DNA of 64,000 nucleotides from Anderseniella sp963698275 (GTDB lineage: Bacteria; Pseudomonadota; Alphaproteobacteria; Rhizobiales; Aestuariivirgaceae). A program made the translations under genes and the position numbers. Shown here piece after piece: positions 44,901 through 57,447 of this stretch. Numbering within the stretch: the first letter of the stretch is position 1; each line of letters starts with the position of its first letter. The stretch lies in the NCBI GenBank assembly GCA_963698275.1, contig CAVOQE010000001.1:1550001-1614000 (forward strand). The letters run 5' to 3'. Below the pieces are notes generated by a model. That model was not told where the DNA came from. It worked only from the letters and a program-made list of their open reading frames with translations, and searched no databases.

Positions 44901-46179
44901 GGTTGAGCAGAACCGGATGCTCGCGGATAACCTCATCCAGGATGTCCCAGACTTCCGGCTTTTCCTTCTCGACCAGCTTCTTGGCCTGCTTCACCGTCGA
45001 TGACAGACCTTTGGCGTCAAGGCGTGAATAGATAAACGGCTTGAACAGCTCCAGCGCCATCTTCTTCGGCAAGCCGCACTGATGCAGCTTAAGCTCCGGG
45101 CCGACCACGATGACCGAACGGCCGGAATAGTCGACACGCTTGCCGAGCAGGTTCTGCCGGAAACGGCCCTGCTTGCCTTTCAGCATGTCTGCCAGTGATT
45201 TCAGCGGACGCTTGTTGGCACCGGTGATGACGCGGCCGCGACGGCCATTGTCGAACAGTGCATCAACAGATTCCTGCAGCATCCGCTTTTCATTGCGGAT
45301 GATGATGTCAGGCGCGCGCAGTTCGATCAGCCGCTTCAGACGATTGTTGCGGTTGATCACACGGCGATACAGGTCGTTGAGATCCGATGTGGCGAACCGG
45401 CCACCGTCAAGCGGCACCAGCGGGCGCAGTTCAGGCGGGATCACCGGAACGACGGTCAGGATCATCCATTCCGGCTTGTTGCCGAACTCAATGAAGCCCT
45501 CGACGATCTTCAGCCGCTTGGCCAGTTTCTTCGGCTTCAGTTCGGTGGTTGCCTCGGCAATCCCGACACGCAGCTCGTCGCGCAATTTCTCAAGCTCGAT
45601 GCCCATCAGGATTTCACGGATGGCTTCTGCACCGATACCGGCGGTGAAGCTGTCGGCGCCGTAGTGGTCCTGGGCTTCCATGTACTGTTCTTCGGTGAGC
45701 ATTTCACCGTGTTTCATCGGCGTCAGGCCAGGCTCTGTAACGATGTAGTTTTCAAAGTACAGAACACGCTCGACATCCTTCAACGTCATGTCCAGCAGCA
45801 GTGAAATGCGTGATGGCAGAGACTTCAGGAACCAGATGTGCGCAACCGGCGCCGCCAGATCAATATGACCCATGCGCTCGCGGCGAACCTTGGCCAGGGT
45901 CACTTCCACACCACATTTTTCACAGATGATGCCCTTGTACTTCATCCGCTTGTACTTGCCGCACAGGCACTCATAGTCCTTTACGGGACCAAAGATACGC
46001 GCACAGAACAGACCGTCGCGCTCCGGCTTGAAGGTACGATAATTGATGGTTTCCGGCTTCTTGATTTCGCCGAACGACCAGGAGAGAATCTTCTCCGGCG
46101 CTGCAATACCGATCCGGATCTGTTCAAAGGTCAGTGGCTGACCTGCCGGATTGAAAACGTTCATGACCTCATGGTTCAT
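41983..46179 (-). CDS. rpoC: DNA-directed RNA polymerase beta-prime subunit
   Basis: The 1398-residue product starts MNHEVMNVFNPAGQPLTF (ATG 46179, GAGG at a spacing of 6; an in-frame TTG at 46191 is less likely). Landmarks are the N-terminal zinc ribbon CLCGKYKRMKYKGIICEKCG, the catalytic NADFDGDQMAVH, the bridge helix and trigger-loop region, the second zinc site CETRFGVCARCYGRD and SIGEPGTQLTMRTFH. It follows rpoB by 149 bases. Confidence 0.99.
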   Translation of the reverse strand: MNHEVMNVFNPAGQPLTFEQIRIGIAAPEKILSWSFGEIKKPETINYRTFKPERDGLFCARIFGPVKDYECLCGKYKRMKYKGIICEKCGVEVTLAKVRRERMGHIDLAAPVAHIWFLKSLPSRISLLLDMTLKDVERVLYFENYIVTEPGLTPMKHGEMLTEEQYMEAQDHYGADSFTAGIGAEAIREILMGIELEKLRDELRVGIAEATTELKPKKLAKRLKIVEGFIEFGNKPEWMILTVVPVIPPELRPLVPLDGGRFATSDLNDLYRRVINRNNRLKRLIELRAPDIIIRNEKRMLQESVDALFDNGRRGRVITGANKRPLKSLADMLKGKQGRFRQNLLGKRVDYSGRSVIVVGPELKLHQCGLPKKMALELFKPFIYSRLDAKGLSSTVKQAKKLVEKEKPEVWDILDEVIREHPVLLNRAPTLHRLGIQAFEPVLIEGKAIQLHPLVCAAFNADFDGDQMAVHVPLSLEAQLEARVLMMSTNNVLHPANGQPIIVPSQDIVLGLYYVSQMKENEPGEGMLFGDVAEVDHALHAGVITLHTKIKGRFKYLDEEGNPTSRIYETTPGRLKIGELLPKQPGMSLEICNKLLTKREISKMIDDVYRGCGQKESVIFCDKIMGLGFFNAFKAGISFGKDDMVIPDTKEKLVAESRELAKEYEQQYIDGLITKGEKYNKVVDAWAKCTDKVADEMMARIQAVQIDEVTGREKPVNSIYMMAHSGARGSPAQMKQLGGMRGLMAKPSGEIIETPIISNFKEGLTVLEYFNSTHGARKGLADTALKTANSGYLTRRLVDVAQDAIIAEDDCGTQNSITARPIIDAGEIIASLGSRVLGRTAAEDVLHPQTNEVIIPAMREITEEDVEKIEDASIQEFRIRSVLTCETRFGVCARCYGRDLARGTPVNHGEAVGVIAAQSIGEPGTQLTMRTFHIGGTAQVLDESFVESNHEGIVKLRNSNVVTDSTGKIITLGRNVSLVIEDEKGHERAVHKLVQGARLFVNEGDKIKRGMRLAEWDPYTRPVMTEVDGKIEFEDVVDGISVSEVTDESTGITNRVLIDWRTSPRGADLRPAIVIKDKKGEILKLPRGGEARYLLSVDAILSVDPGSSIKAGDVLARIPLESAKTRDITGGLPRVAELFEARRPKDHAVIAEISGRVEFGRDYKNKRRIRIVPEDAALEPAEYLIPKGKHLPVQEGDFIEKGEYILDGHPAPHDILAIKGVEELATYLVNEVQEVYRLQGVSINDKHIEVIVRQMLQKVEITEQGDTSLLSGEQLDRTELENINAKMAEEGKKPASGVPVLLGITKASLQTRSFISAASFQETTRVLTEAAISGKVDTLEGLKENVIVGRLIPAGTGGMLSRFKSVADKRDGLILDEQAKVAVEDASEPAEEPVAAGE

Positions 46180-46328
46180 GTAATACCTCAATTCCTTGTT
46201 CGCGGACGGGGCTGTTTTCCGCTTTTCGGAGTGTCTGGTTTTTCAAAGGAAACTCCCGGACTGGCCCGACGCCGGTGGTTTCCGTGTCCGGGCAGGAGTG
46301 TTGGCCCCTGCCCGGCAGTGCTGTCTTG

Positions 46329-50411
<4,083 letters not shown>

Positions 50412-50608
50412 TTCTGTTCCTTCGCATTTTGGCTCTCATGCCCAGGGATGGGCTAAAGAGCAATTCAATCAAGCCAGAGCGGCGGCTTGCCGGGCAGTCT
50501 TTGAATTTTAATTCTCTACGAGAACCAAAACAGACCGCACGGAAAACCGCCCCAACGCCTCACATAATTTTTCTGCATACCGCATCATACCGGAAAGCAG
50601 AACCGGCG

Positions 50609-50654
50609 GGGAGAAACCTTGTGAGGCCGAAATGGCCTCCACGCGGTTTCTCCC
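50609..50654 (-). other. Long hairpin between rplL and rpoB (probable RNase III/attenuation site)
   Basis: GGGAGAAACC at one side pairs with GGTTTCTCCC at the other (10 bp), and an inner GAGGCC/GGCCTC stem lies within. In E. coli the same junction carries an attenuator and an RNase III site that lower rpoBC expression relative to rplJL. No T run follows on the coding strand, so processing is favoured. Confidence 0.6.
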
Positions 50655-50679
50655 GCACCGGAATTTGTCGTCGTACCGC

Positions 50680-51051
50680 TTACTTGAGCGAGACCTTGGC
50701 ACCAGCAGCTTCGAGCTTCTTCTGAAGTTCTTCGGCTTCTGCCTTCGGGCACGCTTCCTTAACGGTCTTCGGTGCGCCTTCAACCAGGTCCTTGGCTTCT
50801 TTCAGGCCCAGGCCGGTGATGGCACGTACTTCCTTGATGACTTCGATTTTCTTGTCGCCGATGGCTTCCAGAACAACATCGAAGTCGTCTTTGACTTCTG
50901 CAGCAGCTTCACCACCACCGGCAGCGGCGGCAACAGCAACAGGAGCAGCAGCAGAAACGCCCCATTTTTCTTCAAGCATGTTGGAAAGCTCAGCAGCTTC
51001 CATAACTGTCAGGTTCGACAGGTCATCTACAATCTTAGCAAGATCAGCCAT
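50680..51051 (-). CDS. rplL: 50S ribosomal protein L7/L12
   Basis: The 123-residue product has the dimerising N-terminus (MADLAKIVDDLSNLTVMEAAEL), the Ala-rich hinge and the C-terminal factor-binding domain KIEVIKEVRAITGLGLKEAKDLVEGAPK. It is the stalk protein that recruits EF-Tu and EF-G. It follows rplJ by 55 bases. Confidence 0.98.
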   Translation of the reverse strand: MADLAKIVDDLSNLTVMEAAELSNMLEEKWGVSAAAPVAVAAAAGGGEAAAEVKDDFDVVLEAIGDKKIEVIKEVRAITGLGLKEAKDLVEGAPKTVKEACPKAEAEELQKKLEAAGAKVSLK

Positions 51052-51106
51052 TTTTTCGTCTTTCGTATTTACGGTTTAAACCAATTCAGTGTTTGGACAC
51101 GGCCGT

Positions 51107-51625
51107 TCAAGCCGCTTCTCCCTTGTCAGCATAGGCTCTGATAACCCGTGCGAGCTGACCGGCAGGCGCCTGCGTAATACCCGCAATACGGGTGGCTGGC
51201 GTCTGGATCATGCCCACAAGCTTCGCCCGCAGCTCATCGAGCGACGGCAGGTCAGCAAGTGCCTTGACACCATTGGCATCCAGAACCGTAGATCCCAGAA
51301 CCCCACCGAGGACGACAAGCTTGTCATTGCCCTTGGCGAAATTTGCGATGATCTTCGGCGCTGCAACCGGGTCATCCGAGTAGGACAACATGGTTGGACC
51401 TGTGAACAGGTCTGTGATACCGGCGGCATCAGTGCCTTCAAGAGCAAGTTTTGCCAGACGGTTCTTGGCAACTTTCGTTGCCCCGCCGGCCTCTGCCATC
51501 TTTTTACGCAGGTCATTGATCTGCGGAACCGTCAGGCCGAGATTGTGGGTCACCACCACAACACCGGTTTCCTTGAAAACGGTGTTGAGAGTTGCGACGA
51601 GCGTCTTTTTTTCTGCTCTATCCAC
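51107..51625 (-). CDS. rplJ: 50S ribosomal protein L10 (GTG start)
   Basis: L10 anchors L7/L12 to the ribosome. The GTG at 51625 (DRAEKKTLVATLNTVF follows) has GGAGAG at a spacing of 7 and gives 172 residues, the usual length. An in-frame extension to 51772 runs through the regulatory leader and is not real. Landmarks are NRLAKLALEGTDAAGI and the C-terminal helix ARVIRAYADKGE. Confidence 0.96.
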   Translation of the reverse strand: MDRAEKKTLVATLNTVFKETGVVVVTHNLGLTVPQINDLRKKMAEAGGATKVAKNRLAKLALEGTDAAGITDLFTGPTMLSYSDDPVAAPKIIANFAKGNDKLVVLGGVLGSTVLDANGVKALADLPSLDELRAKLVGMIQTPATRIAGITQAPAGQLARVIRAYADKGEAA

Positions 51626-51730
51626 TAGCTCTCTCCAGTTTACCCGGCTTTTGAGGTCCGGGTGGTTGCACGAAACCATTTGCTTCAAACAGCGCTGCAA
51701 CCGGCCTTGATTGGCGAGATGCAGCGCCTG
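51626..51730 (-). promoter_or_regulatory. Leader of rplJL with two hairpins (candidate L10 autoregulatory site)
   Basis: CCCGG (51643) pairs with CCGGG (51658) just before the GGAGAG site, and GCGCTGCA (51692) pairs with TGCAGCGC (51720) further upstream. L10(L12)4 complexes repress their own mRNA through such a leader in many bacteria. The rest of the 402-base gap up to rplA (to 52027) shows one more weak stem (CCACCA/TGGTGG near 51767) but no gene. Confidence 0.5.
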
Positions 51731-52027
51731 AAAACAAACGGCACTCCACTTGCCTGTCCTCCTCCCCACCAAAATTCCTGGTGGTTCAGATCACTGAGGG
51801 TTCAAACTGACTTGCCGGCAAACAACTGATAAAATGTTCAGTCACACAGCAAAACCTTTTGAACACCTATCTCATACGGGCTGCCAAACCTTGGCTTTTA
51901 AGCCATGCGAAAACACATGACGCCTGTAATCTCGGACAGGTTTGGACCAGTTGCCTGGTCCAGCCGTCAGATCCGAAATGAAACAGTCGGATCAGACGGT
52001 AACTCTTGCACGTCCTTGTTGTTCGGC

Positions 52028-52726
52028 TTACTCGCCGGACAGGGACGCAACGTCGATTTTCAGGCCGGGGCCCATTGTCGACGAAACAGAAACACGCTTG
52101 ATATACGTACCTTTGGACCCAGATGGTTTGGCCCGGGAGACCGCATCGATAAATGCCTTAACGTTTTCAAGCAGTTGATCCTCCTTGAAGCTCGCCTTAC
52201 CGACACCGGCGTGAATAATACCGGCCTTCTCAACGCGAAATTCAACCGAACCACCCTTGGCTGCCTTGACGGCGCCGGCAACATCCGGTGTCACGGTGCC
52301 AACCTTGGGGTTCGGCATCAGGTTGCGCGGGCCCAGAACCTTGCCGAGGCGGCCGACCAAAGGCATCATGTCCGGTGTGGCGATGGCACGATCAAAATCG
52401 ATTTCACCTTTTTGGACCTTTTCAACCAGATCTTCTGCACCGACAATATCTGCACCGGCAGCCTTGGCTTCTTCAGCCTTGGCGTCGCGTGCAAAAACCG
52501 CAACGCGAACATCACGGCCGGTTCCGGCCGGCAGAGCCACCACGCCGCGGACCATCTGGTCAGCGTGACGTGGATCAACACCGAGGTTCATCGCCAGTTC
52601 AATGGTTTCATCAAACTTGGCAACGGCGCGTTCCTTGATCATTTTCACCGCATCAGCGGCACTATAAAGCTTGTCACGATCGATACCATCGACAGCCTTG
52701 GAATATCTTTTTCCCTTTTTAGCCAT
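52028..52726 (-). CDS. rplA: 50S ribosomal protein L1
   Basis: The 232-residue product has MAKKGKRYSKAVDGIDRDKLY, the FDETIELAMNLGVDPRHADQM segment and GRLGKVLGPRNLMPNPKVGTV. L1 binds 23S rRNA at the stalk and in E. coli represses rplKA translation. It follows rplK by 5 bases. Confidence 0.98.
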   Translation of the reverse strand: MAKKGKRYSKAVDGIDRDKLYSAADAVKMIKERAVAKFDETIELAMNLGVDPRHADQMVRGVVALPAGTGRDVRVAVFARDAKAEEAKAAGADIVGAEDLVEKVQKGEIDFDRAIATPDMMPLVGRLGKVLGPRNLMPNPKVGTVTPDVAGAVKAAKGGSVEFRVEKAGIIHAGVGKASFKEDQLLENVKAFIDAVSRAKPSGSKGTYIKRVSVSSTMGPGLKIDVASLSGE

Positions 52727-52731
52727 GATGC

Positions 52732-53163
52732 CTACCCTACCACTTCCAGGCCCATTGACCGGGCCGAACCTGCGATGATCTTTTCTGCTGCGTCGAGGTC
52801 GCGCGCATTGAGATCAACCATTTTCTTTTCCGCAATCTCACGCAGTTGAGCGCGCGTGACCTTGCCGATAAAGGTGCCCTTGCCGGTTTCCTTGTGACCG
52901 GACTTGATTTTTGCAGCCTTCTTCAGGAAGAACGAGGCAGGCGGCGTCTTCATTTCGAACGTGAAAGACTTGTCCTGGAACGCGGTGATCACGACCGGGA
53001 TCGGGGAGCCTGGTTCAGCCTGCTGGGTCGCAGCATTGAACGCCTTGCAGAATTCCATGATATTCAGACCGCGCTGACCAAGAGCGGGGCCCACCGGCGG
53101 GGACGGGTTTGCCTGTCCTGCCGGAATTTGCAGCTTGATATAGCCGAGAACTTTCTTCGCCAT
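52732..53163 (-). CDS. rplK: 50S ribosomal protein L11
   Basis: The 143-residue product starts MAKKVLGYIKLQIPAGQANP and has PPVGPALGQRGLNIMEFCKAFN, the stringent-response and thiostrepton-contact domain. KSGHKETGKGTFIGKVTRAQLREIAEKKM is the C-terminal RNA-binding part. Confidence 0.98.
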   Translation of the reverse strand: MAKKVLGYIKLQIPAGQANPSPPVGPALGQRGLNIMEFCKAFNAATQQAEPGSPIPVVITAFQDKSFTFEMKTPPASFFLKKAAKIKSGHKETGKGTFIGKVTRAQLREIAEKKMVDLNARDLDAAEKIIAGSARSMGLEVVG

Positions 53164-53288
53164 TTTACATTTCCCTCGCCATTCACACCACTTGCGGCCG
53201 TGAAAGGCATTAGAGGTTAGTGGTCCGGATTTCAGGTTGCGACACCTGTCAGCCTCCCACCGTTACACGGTTTAAGATATTGAAACCT

Positions 53289-53819
53289 CTAGAGTTTCTC
53301 CACCTGACCGAATTCCAGCTCGACCGGGGTTGCCCGGCCAAAAATCGAAACCGCCACCTTGAGCCTGGCGCGTTCCTCATCAACGTCTTCGACAAGACCG
53401 TTGAAGGACGCAAACGGGCCTTCGGCCACACGTACCTGTTCACCAACCTCAAACATGATGGTTGGCCTTGGGCGCTCAACACCTTCCTGAACCTGGCTCA
53501 GAATGCGGGTCGCCTCGTCCTCGGTGATCGGCATGGGCTTGTTGTCATGCCCCAGAAAGCCGGTCACTTTCGGTGTGTTCTTGATGAGGTGATAAGCCTC
53601 ATCCGTCATATCCATCTTCACCAGCACATAGCCGGGGAAGAAACGGCGCTCGGACTGAACCTTGCGGCCACGGCGCATTTCGACAACTTCTTCTGTCGGC
53701 ACCAGAACTTCATCAAACAAATCACCGAGGCCCTTGATGGCCGCCTGCTCCTTGATCAATTCCGCCACCTTCTTCTCGAAATTCGAGTAGGCGTGGACGA
53801 TGTACCACCGCTTAGTCAT
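53289..53819 (-). CDS. nusG: Transcription termination/antitermination factor NusG
   Basis: The 176-residue product has the NGN domain (RWYIVHAYSNFEKKVAELIKEQ, FFPGYVLVKMDMTDEAYHLIK) and the C-terminal KOW domain (GEQVRVAEGPFASFNGLVEDVD). It couples RNA polymerase to Rho or to the ribosome through S10. It follows secE by 25 bases. Confidence 0.98.
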   Translation of the reverse strand: MTKRWYIVHAYSNFEKKVAELIKEQAAIKGLGDLFDEVLVPTEEVVEMRRGRKVQSERRFFPGYVLVKMDMTDEAYHLIKNTPKVTGFLGHDNKPMPITEDEATRILSQVQEGVERPRPTIMFEVGEQVRVAEGPFASFNGLVEDVDEERARLKVAVSIFGRATPVELEFGQVEKL

Positions 53820-53844
53820 ATTGCGCTCCCGCCGATCAACCTGC

Positions 53845-54039
53845 TCAGGATCTGAAGAGGATCAGATCGACAACCCACTTCAAAATCGCATCCACGCCCA
53901 GAAAAAACAGAGCCGCAGCAGCCGAGAGTATCAACACCATGATTGTGGTGATGATGGTTTCACGCCGGGTAGGCCAGGTAACCTTCGCGGTTTCCTGACG
54001 GACCTGCTGAATAAACTCAAACGGATTGGTCTTTGCCAT
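53845..54039 (-). CDS. secE: Preprotein translocase subunit SecE
   Basis: The 64-residue product is the short single-span type: NPFEFIQQVRQETAKVTWPTRRETIITT amphipathic part, then one membrane helix (IMVLILSAAAALFFLGVDAIL). It clamps SecY in the translocon. It lies between tRNA-Trp and nusG, the usual order. Confidence 0.96.
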   Translation of the reverse strand: MAKTNPFEFIQQVRQETAKVTWPTRRETIITTIMVLILSAAAALFFLGVDAILKWVVDLILFRS

Positions 54040-54096
54040 ATTCCTGTTTCGCTCTTTCCGCCAGCCTGACGGCCTGGCAGTCTGTTGTTTTCCCGG

Positions 54097-54172
<76 letters not shown>

Positions 54173-54241
54173 AATCCGGGTGCGCGGAACCGGATATGGT
54201 TCCACGCCTATGATTGTTCAAGCAAATCCGGCCTTGCAGAC

Positions 54242-55432
54242 TTACTCTATGATGCCGGCAACGACGCCAGCACCGACGGTACGACCACCTTCACGGATGG
54301 CGAAGCGCAGCTTCTCTTCCATCGCGATCGGTGTGATCAGTTCAACTTCAAACGACACATTGTCGCCAGGCATAACCATTTCCGTCCCTTCAGGAAGCGT
54401 CACCACGCCCGTCACGTCCGTGGTACGGAAGTAGAACTGCGGACGGTAGTTACCGAAGAACGGTGTGTGGCGACCGCCTTCTTCCTTGGTCAGGATATAG
54501 GCTTCGGCCTTGAACCTCTTGTGAGGTGTGATCGAACCGGGCTTGCACAGAACCTGTCCGCGCTCAACGCCTTCACGGTCAACACCACGCAGCAGGGCTC
54601 CGATATTGTCGCCGGCCTGGCCCTGATCGAGCAGCTTGCGGAACATCTCAACACCCGTGCATGTGGTCTTGGTGGTGTCACGGATACCGACAATCTCGAT
54701 TTCCTCACCAACCTTCACAACACCACGCTCAACACGACCCGTTACAACCGTACCGCGGCCTGAAATCGAGAACACATCCTCAATCGGCATCAGGAACGGC
54801 TGGTCAATCGGACGCTCCGGCTGAGGAATGTATTCATCAACCGCTTCCATCAGCTTCAAGATGGCGTCATGGCCGATCTCGGGTGTCTTGTCTTCAAGTG
54901 CAGCAAGCGCTGACCCGCGGATGATCGGAATATCATCGCCAGGGAAGTCGTAAGATGACAGCAACTCGCGGATTTCCATCTCGACAAGCTCAAGCAGCTC
55001 TTCATCGTCGACCTGGTCAACCTTGTTCATGAACACCACAAGTGCGGGCACACCAACCTGGCGGGCAAGCAGGATGTGCTCACGGGTCTGAGGCATCGGG
55101 CCATCAGAAGCCGACACAACCAGAATACCGCCATCCATCTGGGCAGCACCGGTGATCATGTTCTTCACATAGTCGGCATGGCCGGGGCAATCCACGTGGG
55201 CATAGTGACGGTTGGCCGTCTCATACTCAACGTGCGCCGTGGAAATGGTGATACCACGAGCTTTTTCCTCAGGTGCCTTGTCAATCTCGTCATAGGCGGA
55301 ATATTCCGCACCACCGGATTCAGCCAGAACCTTGGTGATCGCCGCCGTCAGCGACGTCTTGCCATGGTCAACGTGACCAATCGTGCCGATATTGCAATGC
55401 GGCTTGTTACGTTCAAACTTTGCCTTGGCCAT
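54242..55432 (-). CDS. tuf: Elongation factor Tu, copy 2
   Basis: The 396-residue product is identical in protein sequence to copy 1 (35972-37162), and the DNA is nearly identical. The match runs about 16 bases upstream of the start and stops, with a sharp break, just after the stop codon. This pattern fits gene conversion acting on the coding region only. It lies between tRNA-Gly and tRNA-Trp, the usual place of the second tuf gene. Confidence 0.98.
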   Translation of the reverse strand: MAKAKFERNKPHCNIGTIGHVDHGKTSLTAAITKVLAESGGAEYSAYDEIDKAPEEKARGITISTAHVEYETANRHYAHVDCPGHADYVKNMITGAAQMDGGILVVSASDGPMPQTREHILLARQVGVPALVVFMNKVDQVDDEELLELVEMEIRELLSSYDFPGDDIPIIRGSALAALEDKTPEIGHDAILKLMEAVDEYIPQPERPIDQPFLMPIEDVFSISGRGTVVTGRVERGVVKVGEEIEIVGIRDTTKTTCTGVEMFRKLLDQGQAGDNIGALLRGVDREGVERGQVLCKPGSITPHKRFKAEAYILTKEEGGRHTPFFGNYRPQFYFRTTDVTGVVTLPEGTEMVMPGDNVSFEVELITPIAMEEKLRFAIREGGRTVGAGVVAGIIE

Positions 55433-55527
55433 TTTACAGTCTCTACCTTTGCCTGGGACATCAAAAAATCATGAAGCAGCAGTGTTCGGCATTTCGGTCC
55501 AGCCCAACTCGCGGTCTGAAAATGCCC

Positions 55528-55601
55528 TGGAGCGGGTGAAGGGAATCGAACCCTCGTCTTCAGCTTGGAAGGCTATTGCTCTACCATTGAGCTACACCCG
55601 C
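55528..55601 (-). tRNA. tRNA-Gly (anticodon TCC)
   Basis: A 74-nt cloverleaf with encoded CCA; acceptor GCGGGTG/CACCCGC, D arm GCTCAATGGTAGAGC, anticodon TCC in CTTCCAA and T arm GAGGGTTCGATTCCCTT. Confidence 0.97.
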
Positions 55602-55694
55602 CTTCGGTTCAGGGCACACCAAAAAACTTACATCTACCGTTCGGTCATCTTCCTTGTTATTCGCTTTTCATGCACGCCAACCAACCAGAACAAG

Positions 55695-55779
55695 TGGTGG
55701 AGGGAGTTGGATTCGAACCAACGTAGGCATAGCCAACGGGTTTACAGCCCGTCCCCTTTAGCCACTCGGGCATCCCTCC
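55695..55779 (-). tRNA. tRNA-Tyr (anticodon GTA)
   Basis: An 85-nt tRNA with a long variable arm (class II) and encoded CCA; acceptor GGAGGGA/TCCCTCC, anticodon GTA in CTGTAAA and T arm GTTGGTTCGAATCCAAC. It is the first element of the tRNA-tuf-secE-nusG run. Confidence 0.96.
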
Positions 55780-56054
55780 GGAACCTGTCGACACCATAAG
55801 TCAAAGCAAAACCAATGACTTAGAGCGAAACACAAAACCCTTGCTCAGATGACTTTCGCGCACAAAACATTATGCCCGGGGATTAGCCGGGCGCTTTAGA
55901 GGCGTGTTATGCGCATGCGACCGAGTTGTGTCAACAGGATTCGGTCGCAAAAAATCATACAAATTCTTAAGTCTGTCAGCTACTTGCCGATCAGCTGACC
56001 GCCAATTTGCCGGAAGGGCTGTTCAATTTTCCTTGTCCGTTTATACAAGCGGTG

Positions 56055-56849
56055 ATGAACAGTTTCAAACAATCAGACCACAAGCGCAAAAATCGCGACA
56101 AGCCGCAAGGTCGCGACAGGGCCAAATCACGGCCCGGGCAGGCTCATGACGGCAATGACATCATATTCGGAGTGCACTCGGTCACCGAGGCCCTGAACAA
56201 TCCGCGCCGCGAGCTTGTGTCGCTGAAATGCACGGTAAATGCACATGAGCGGCTGGCCCCTGCCCTGACCGGGCATGCGGATCTGGAACCGGAAATCGTG
56301 CATCGCAGCCAGCTCGACCGGATAACCGGTGCAGATGCCGTGCACCAGGGCGTGGTGTTGACAGCTAAGCCGCTTGAACAGCCTGAGCTGGATGAAATTC
56401 CCCACGACGGCACTATTGTCATCCTTGACCAGGTCACCGACCCGCACAATGTCGGTGCCATCATGCGCTCGTGTGCCGCCTTCGCCGTGACTGCACTGGT
56501 GGCCACCGCGCGCCACAGCCCGGACAGCTCCGCCGTCATGGTAAAGTCGGCCTCCGGTGCCGCGGAACATGTACCGTTTGTCAAAGTCACCAATCTGGCC
56601 CGCGCCATGGCGCAGTTGCGCGATAGCGGTGTGACCCTGATCGGGCTGGACAGTGAAGCACCCGAAGACATTGCATCACTCACCGTCACCCCGCCCTACG
56701 CGATTGTACTGGGTGCAGAAGGCAAGGGAATGCGCCGGCTGACCCGCGACAATTGCGATCATCTTGCCAGGCTGGACCTGCCCGGTGAGATCCGCAGCCT
56801 GAACGTGTCAAATGCAGCAGCGTTGTGCCTGTACGCCCTGAAGCGCTGA
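56055..56849 (+). CDS. rlmB: 23S rRNA Gm2251 2'-O-methyltransferase RlmB
   Basis: The 264-residue product is a SpoU-family (SPOUT) enzyme: DIIFGVHSVTEALNNPRREL substrate domain, then ILDQVTDPHNVGAIMRSCAAF, the SAM knot IVLGAEGKGMRRL and LDLPGEIRSLNVSNAAALCLYAL. It methylates G2251 in the P loop of 23S rRNA. The ATG at 56055 is preferred; an in-frame TTG at 56007 has no better ribosome site. Its N-terminal 30 residues are basic and disordered. Confidence 0.93.
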   Translation: MNSFKQSDHKRKNRDKPQGRDRAKSRPGQAHDGNDIIFGVHSVTEALNNPRRELVSLKCTVNAHERLAPALTGHADLEPEIVHRSQLDRITGADAVHQGVVLTAKPLEQPELDEIPHDGTIVILDQVTDPHNVGAIMRSCAAFAVTALVATARHSPDSSAVMVKSASGAAEHVPFVKVTNLARAMAQLRDSGVTLIGLDSEAPEDIASLTVTPPYAIVLGAEGKGMRRLTRDNCDHLARLDLPGEIRSLNVSNAAALCLYALKR

Positions 56850-57010
56850 ACACCGCTGCAGCCTTCATCGCTGTCATCAGCAACATTTCAGAAGCAAGGT
56901 TCCGCAAAAACAACGCGCAATGCCTTAAATGGGCTTGCAACTCAGCAAAGGGCCAAGTATTCAGTCGCCACGCCAGAAGGCACTCGCGCTCACAACACCA
57001 GCGCCCCGGA

Positions 57011-57086
<76 letters not shown>

Positions 57087-57360
57087 ATAAAAACAATTAC
57101 TTAGATGACACAGAAAGTACTCTTAGTCTCTTTCTAGTCTCACCCTTGGTGGTTATTTGAGCGTAATTTTTGTTGGCAGCGCCTTGTCGGGAAACAGTCT
57201 AAAGTGTGTCAAAGGCTGCGAGTCGGTGGATTTGACTGTCTTCGCTGAGCCAGAAGGTTGCTGTTTTTTGAAGGTGCCCTACCCTCCAAATCCAATTTTC
57301 CTTCTTTACTGACCCTCCTGAATCTTAATATCTCAATCTTGTTCTCTGTATCTTATTAGT
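57087..57360. other. Non-coding stretch after tRNA-Thr
   Basis: No gene, known RNA or repeat is recognised here. The DNA is more AT-rich than the flanking core genes. A repeat of the tRNA 3' end, as expected for the far end of an island, was not found within the window. Confidence 0.4.
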
Positions 57361-57424
57361 GTCGGGAAAGCCGACGGCTGGTTGTCGTGATAGCTGACAT
57401 CTAGATGTCGGGAATTCCGACATC
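57361..57424. repeat. Cluster of palindromes and a 15-bp repeat pair
   Basis: GTCGGGAAAGCCGAC (57361-57375) and GTCGGGAATTCCGAC (57407-57421) are near-identical copies 46 bases apart, each with inverted GTCGG/CCGAC ends. Between them GACATCTAGATGTC (57396-57409) is a perfect 14-bp palindrome. GATGTCGG (57404) can also pair with CCGACATC (57417), so two alternative hairpins compete. The cluster lies just past the 3' end of the HTH gene and may be operators, iterons or a double terminator. Confidence 0.55.
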
Positions 57425-57447
57425 AGGATATCGGCTGCAGAGGCAGA

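Noticed and set aside
55383..55799. 138-codon plus-strand frame with RVKGIEPSSSAWKAIALPLSY
   Set aside because: It runs through the tRNA-Gly and tRNA-Tyr genes in antisense. This is a well-known false protein made from tRNA genes.
57361..57424. CRISPR array
   Set aside because: Only two short repeats with different spacing and palindromic form; no cas genes in the window.
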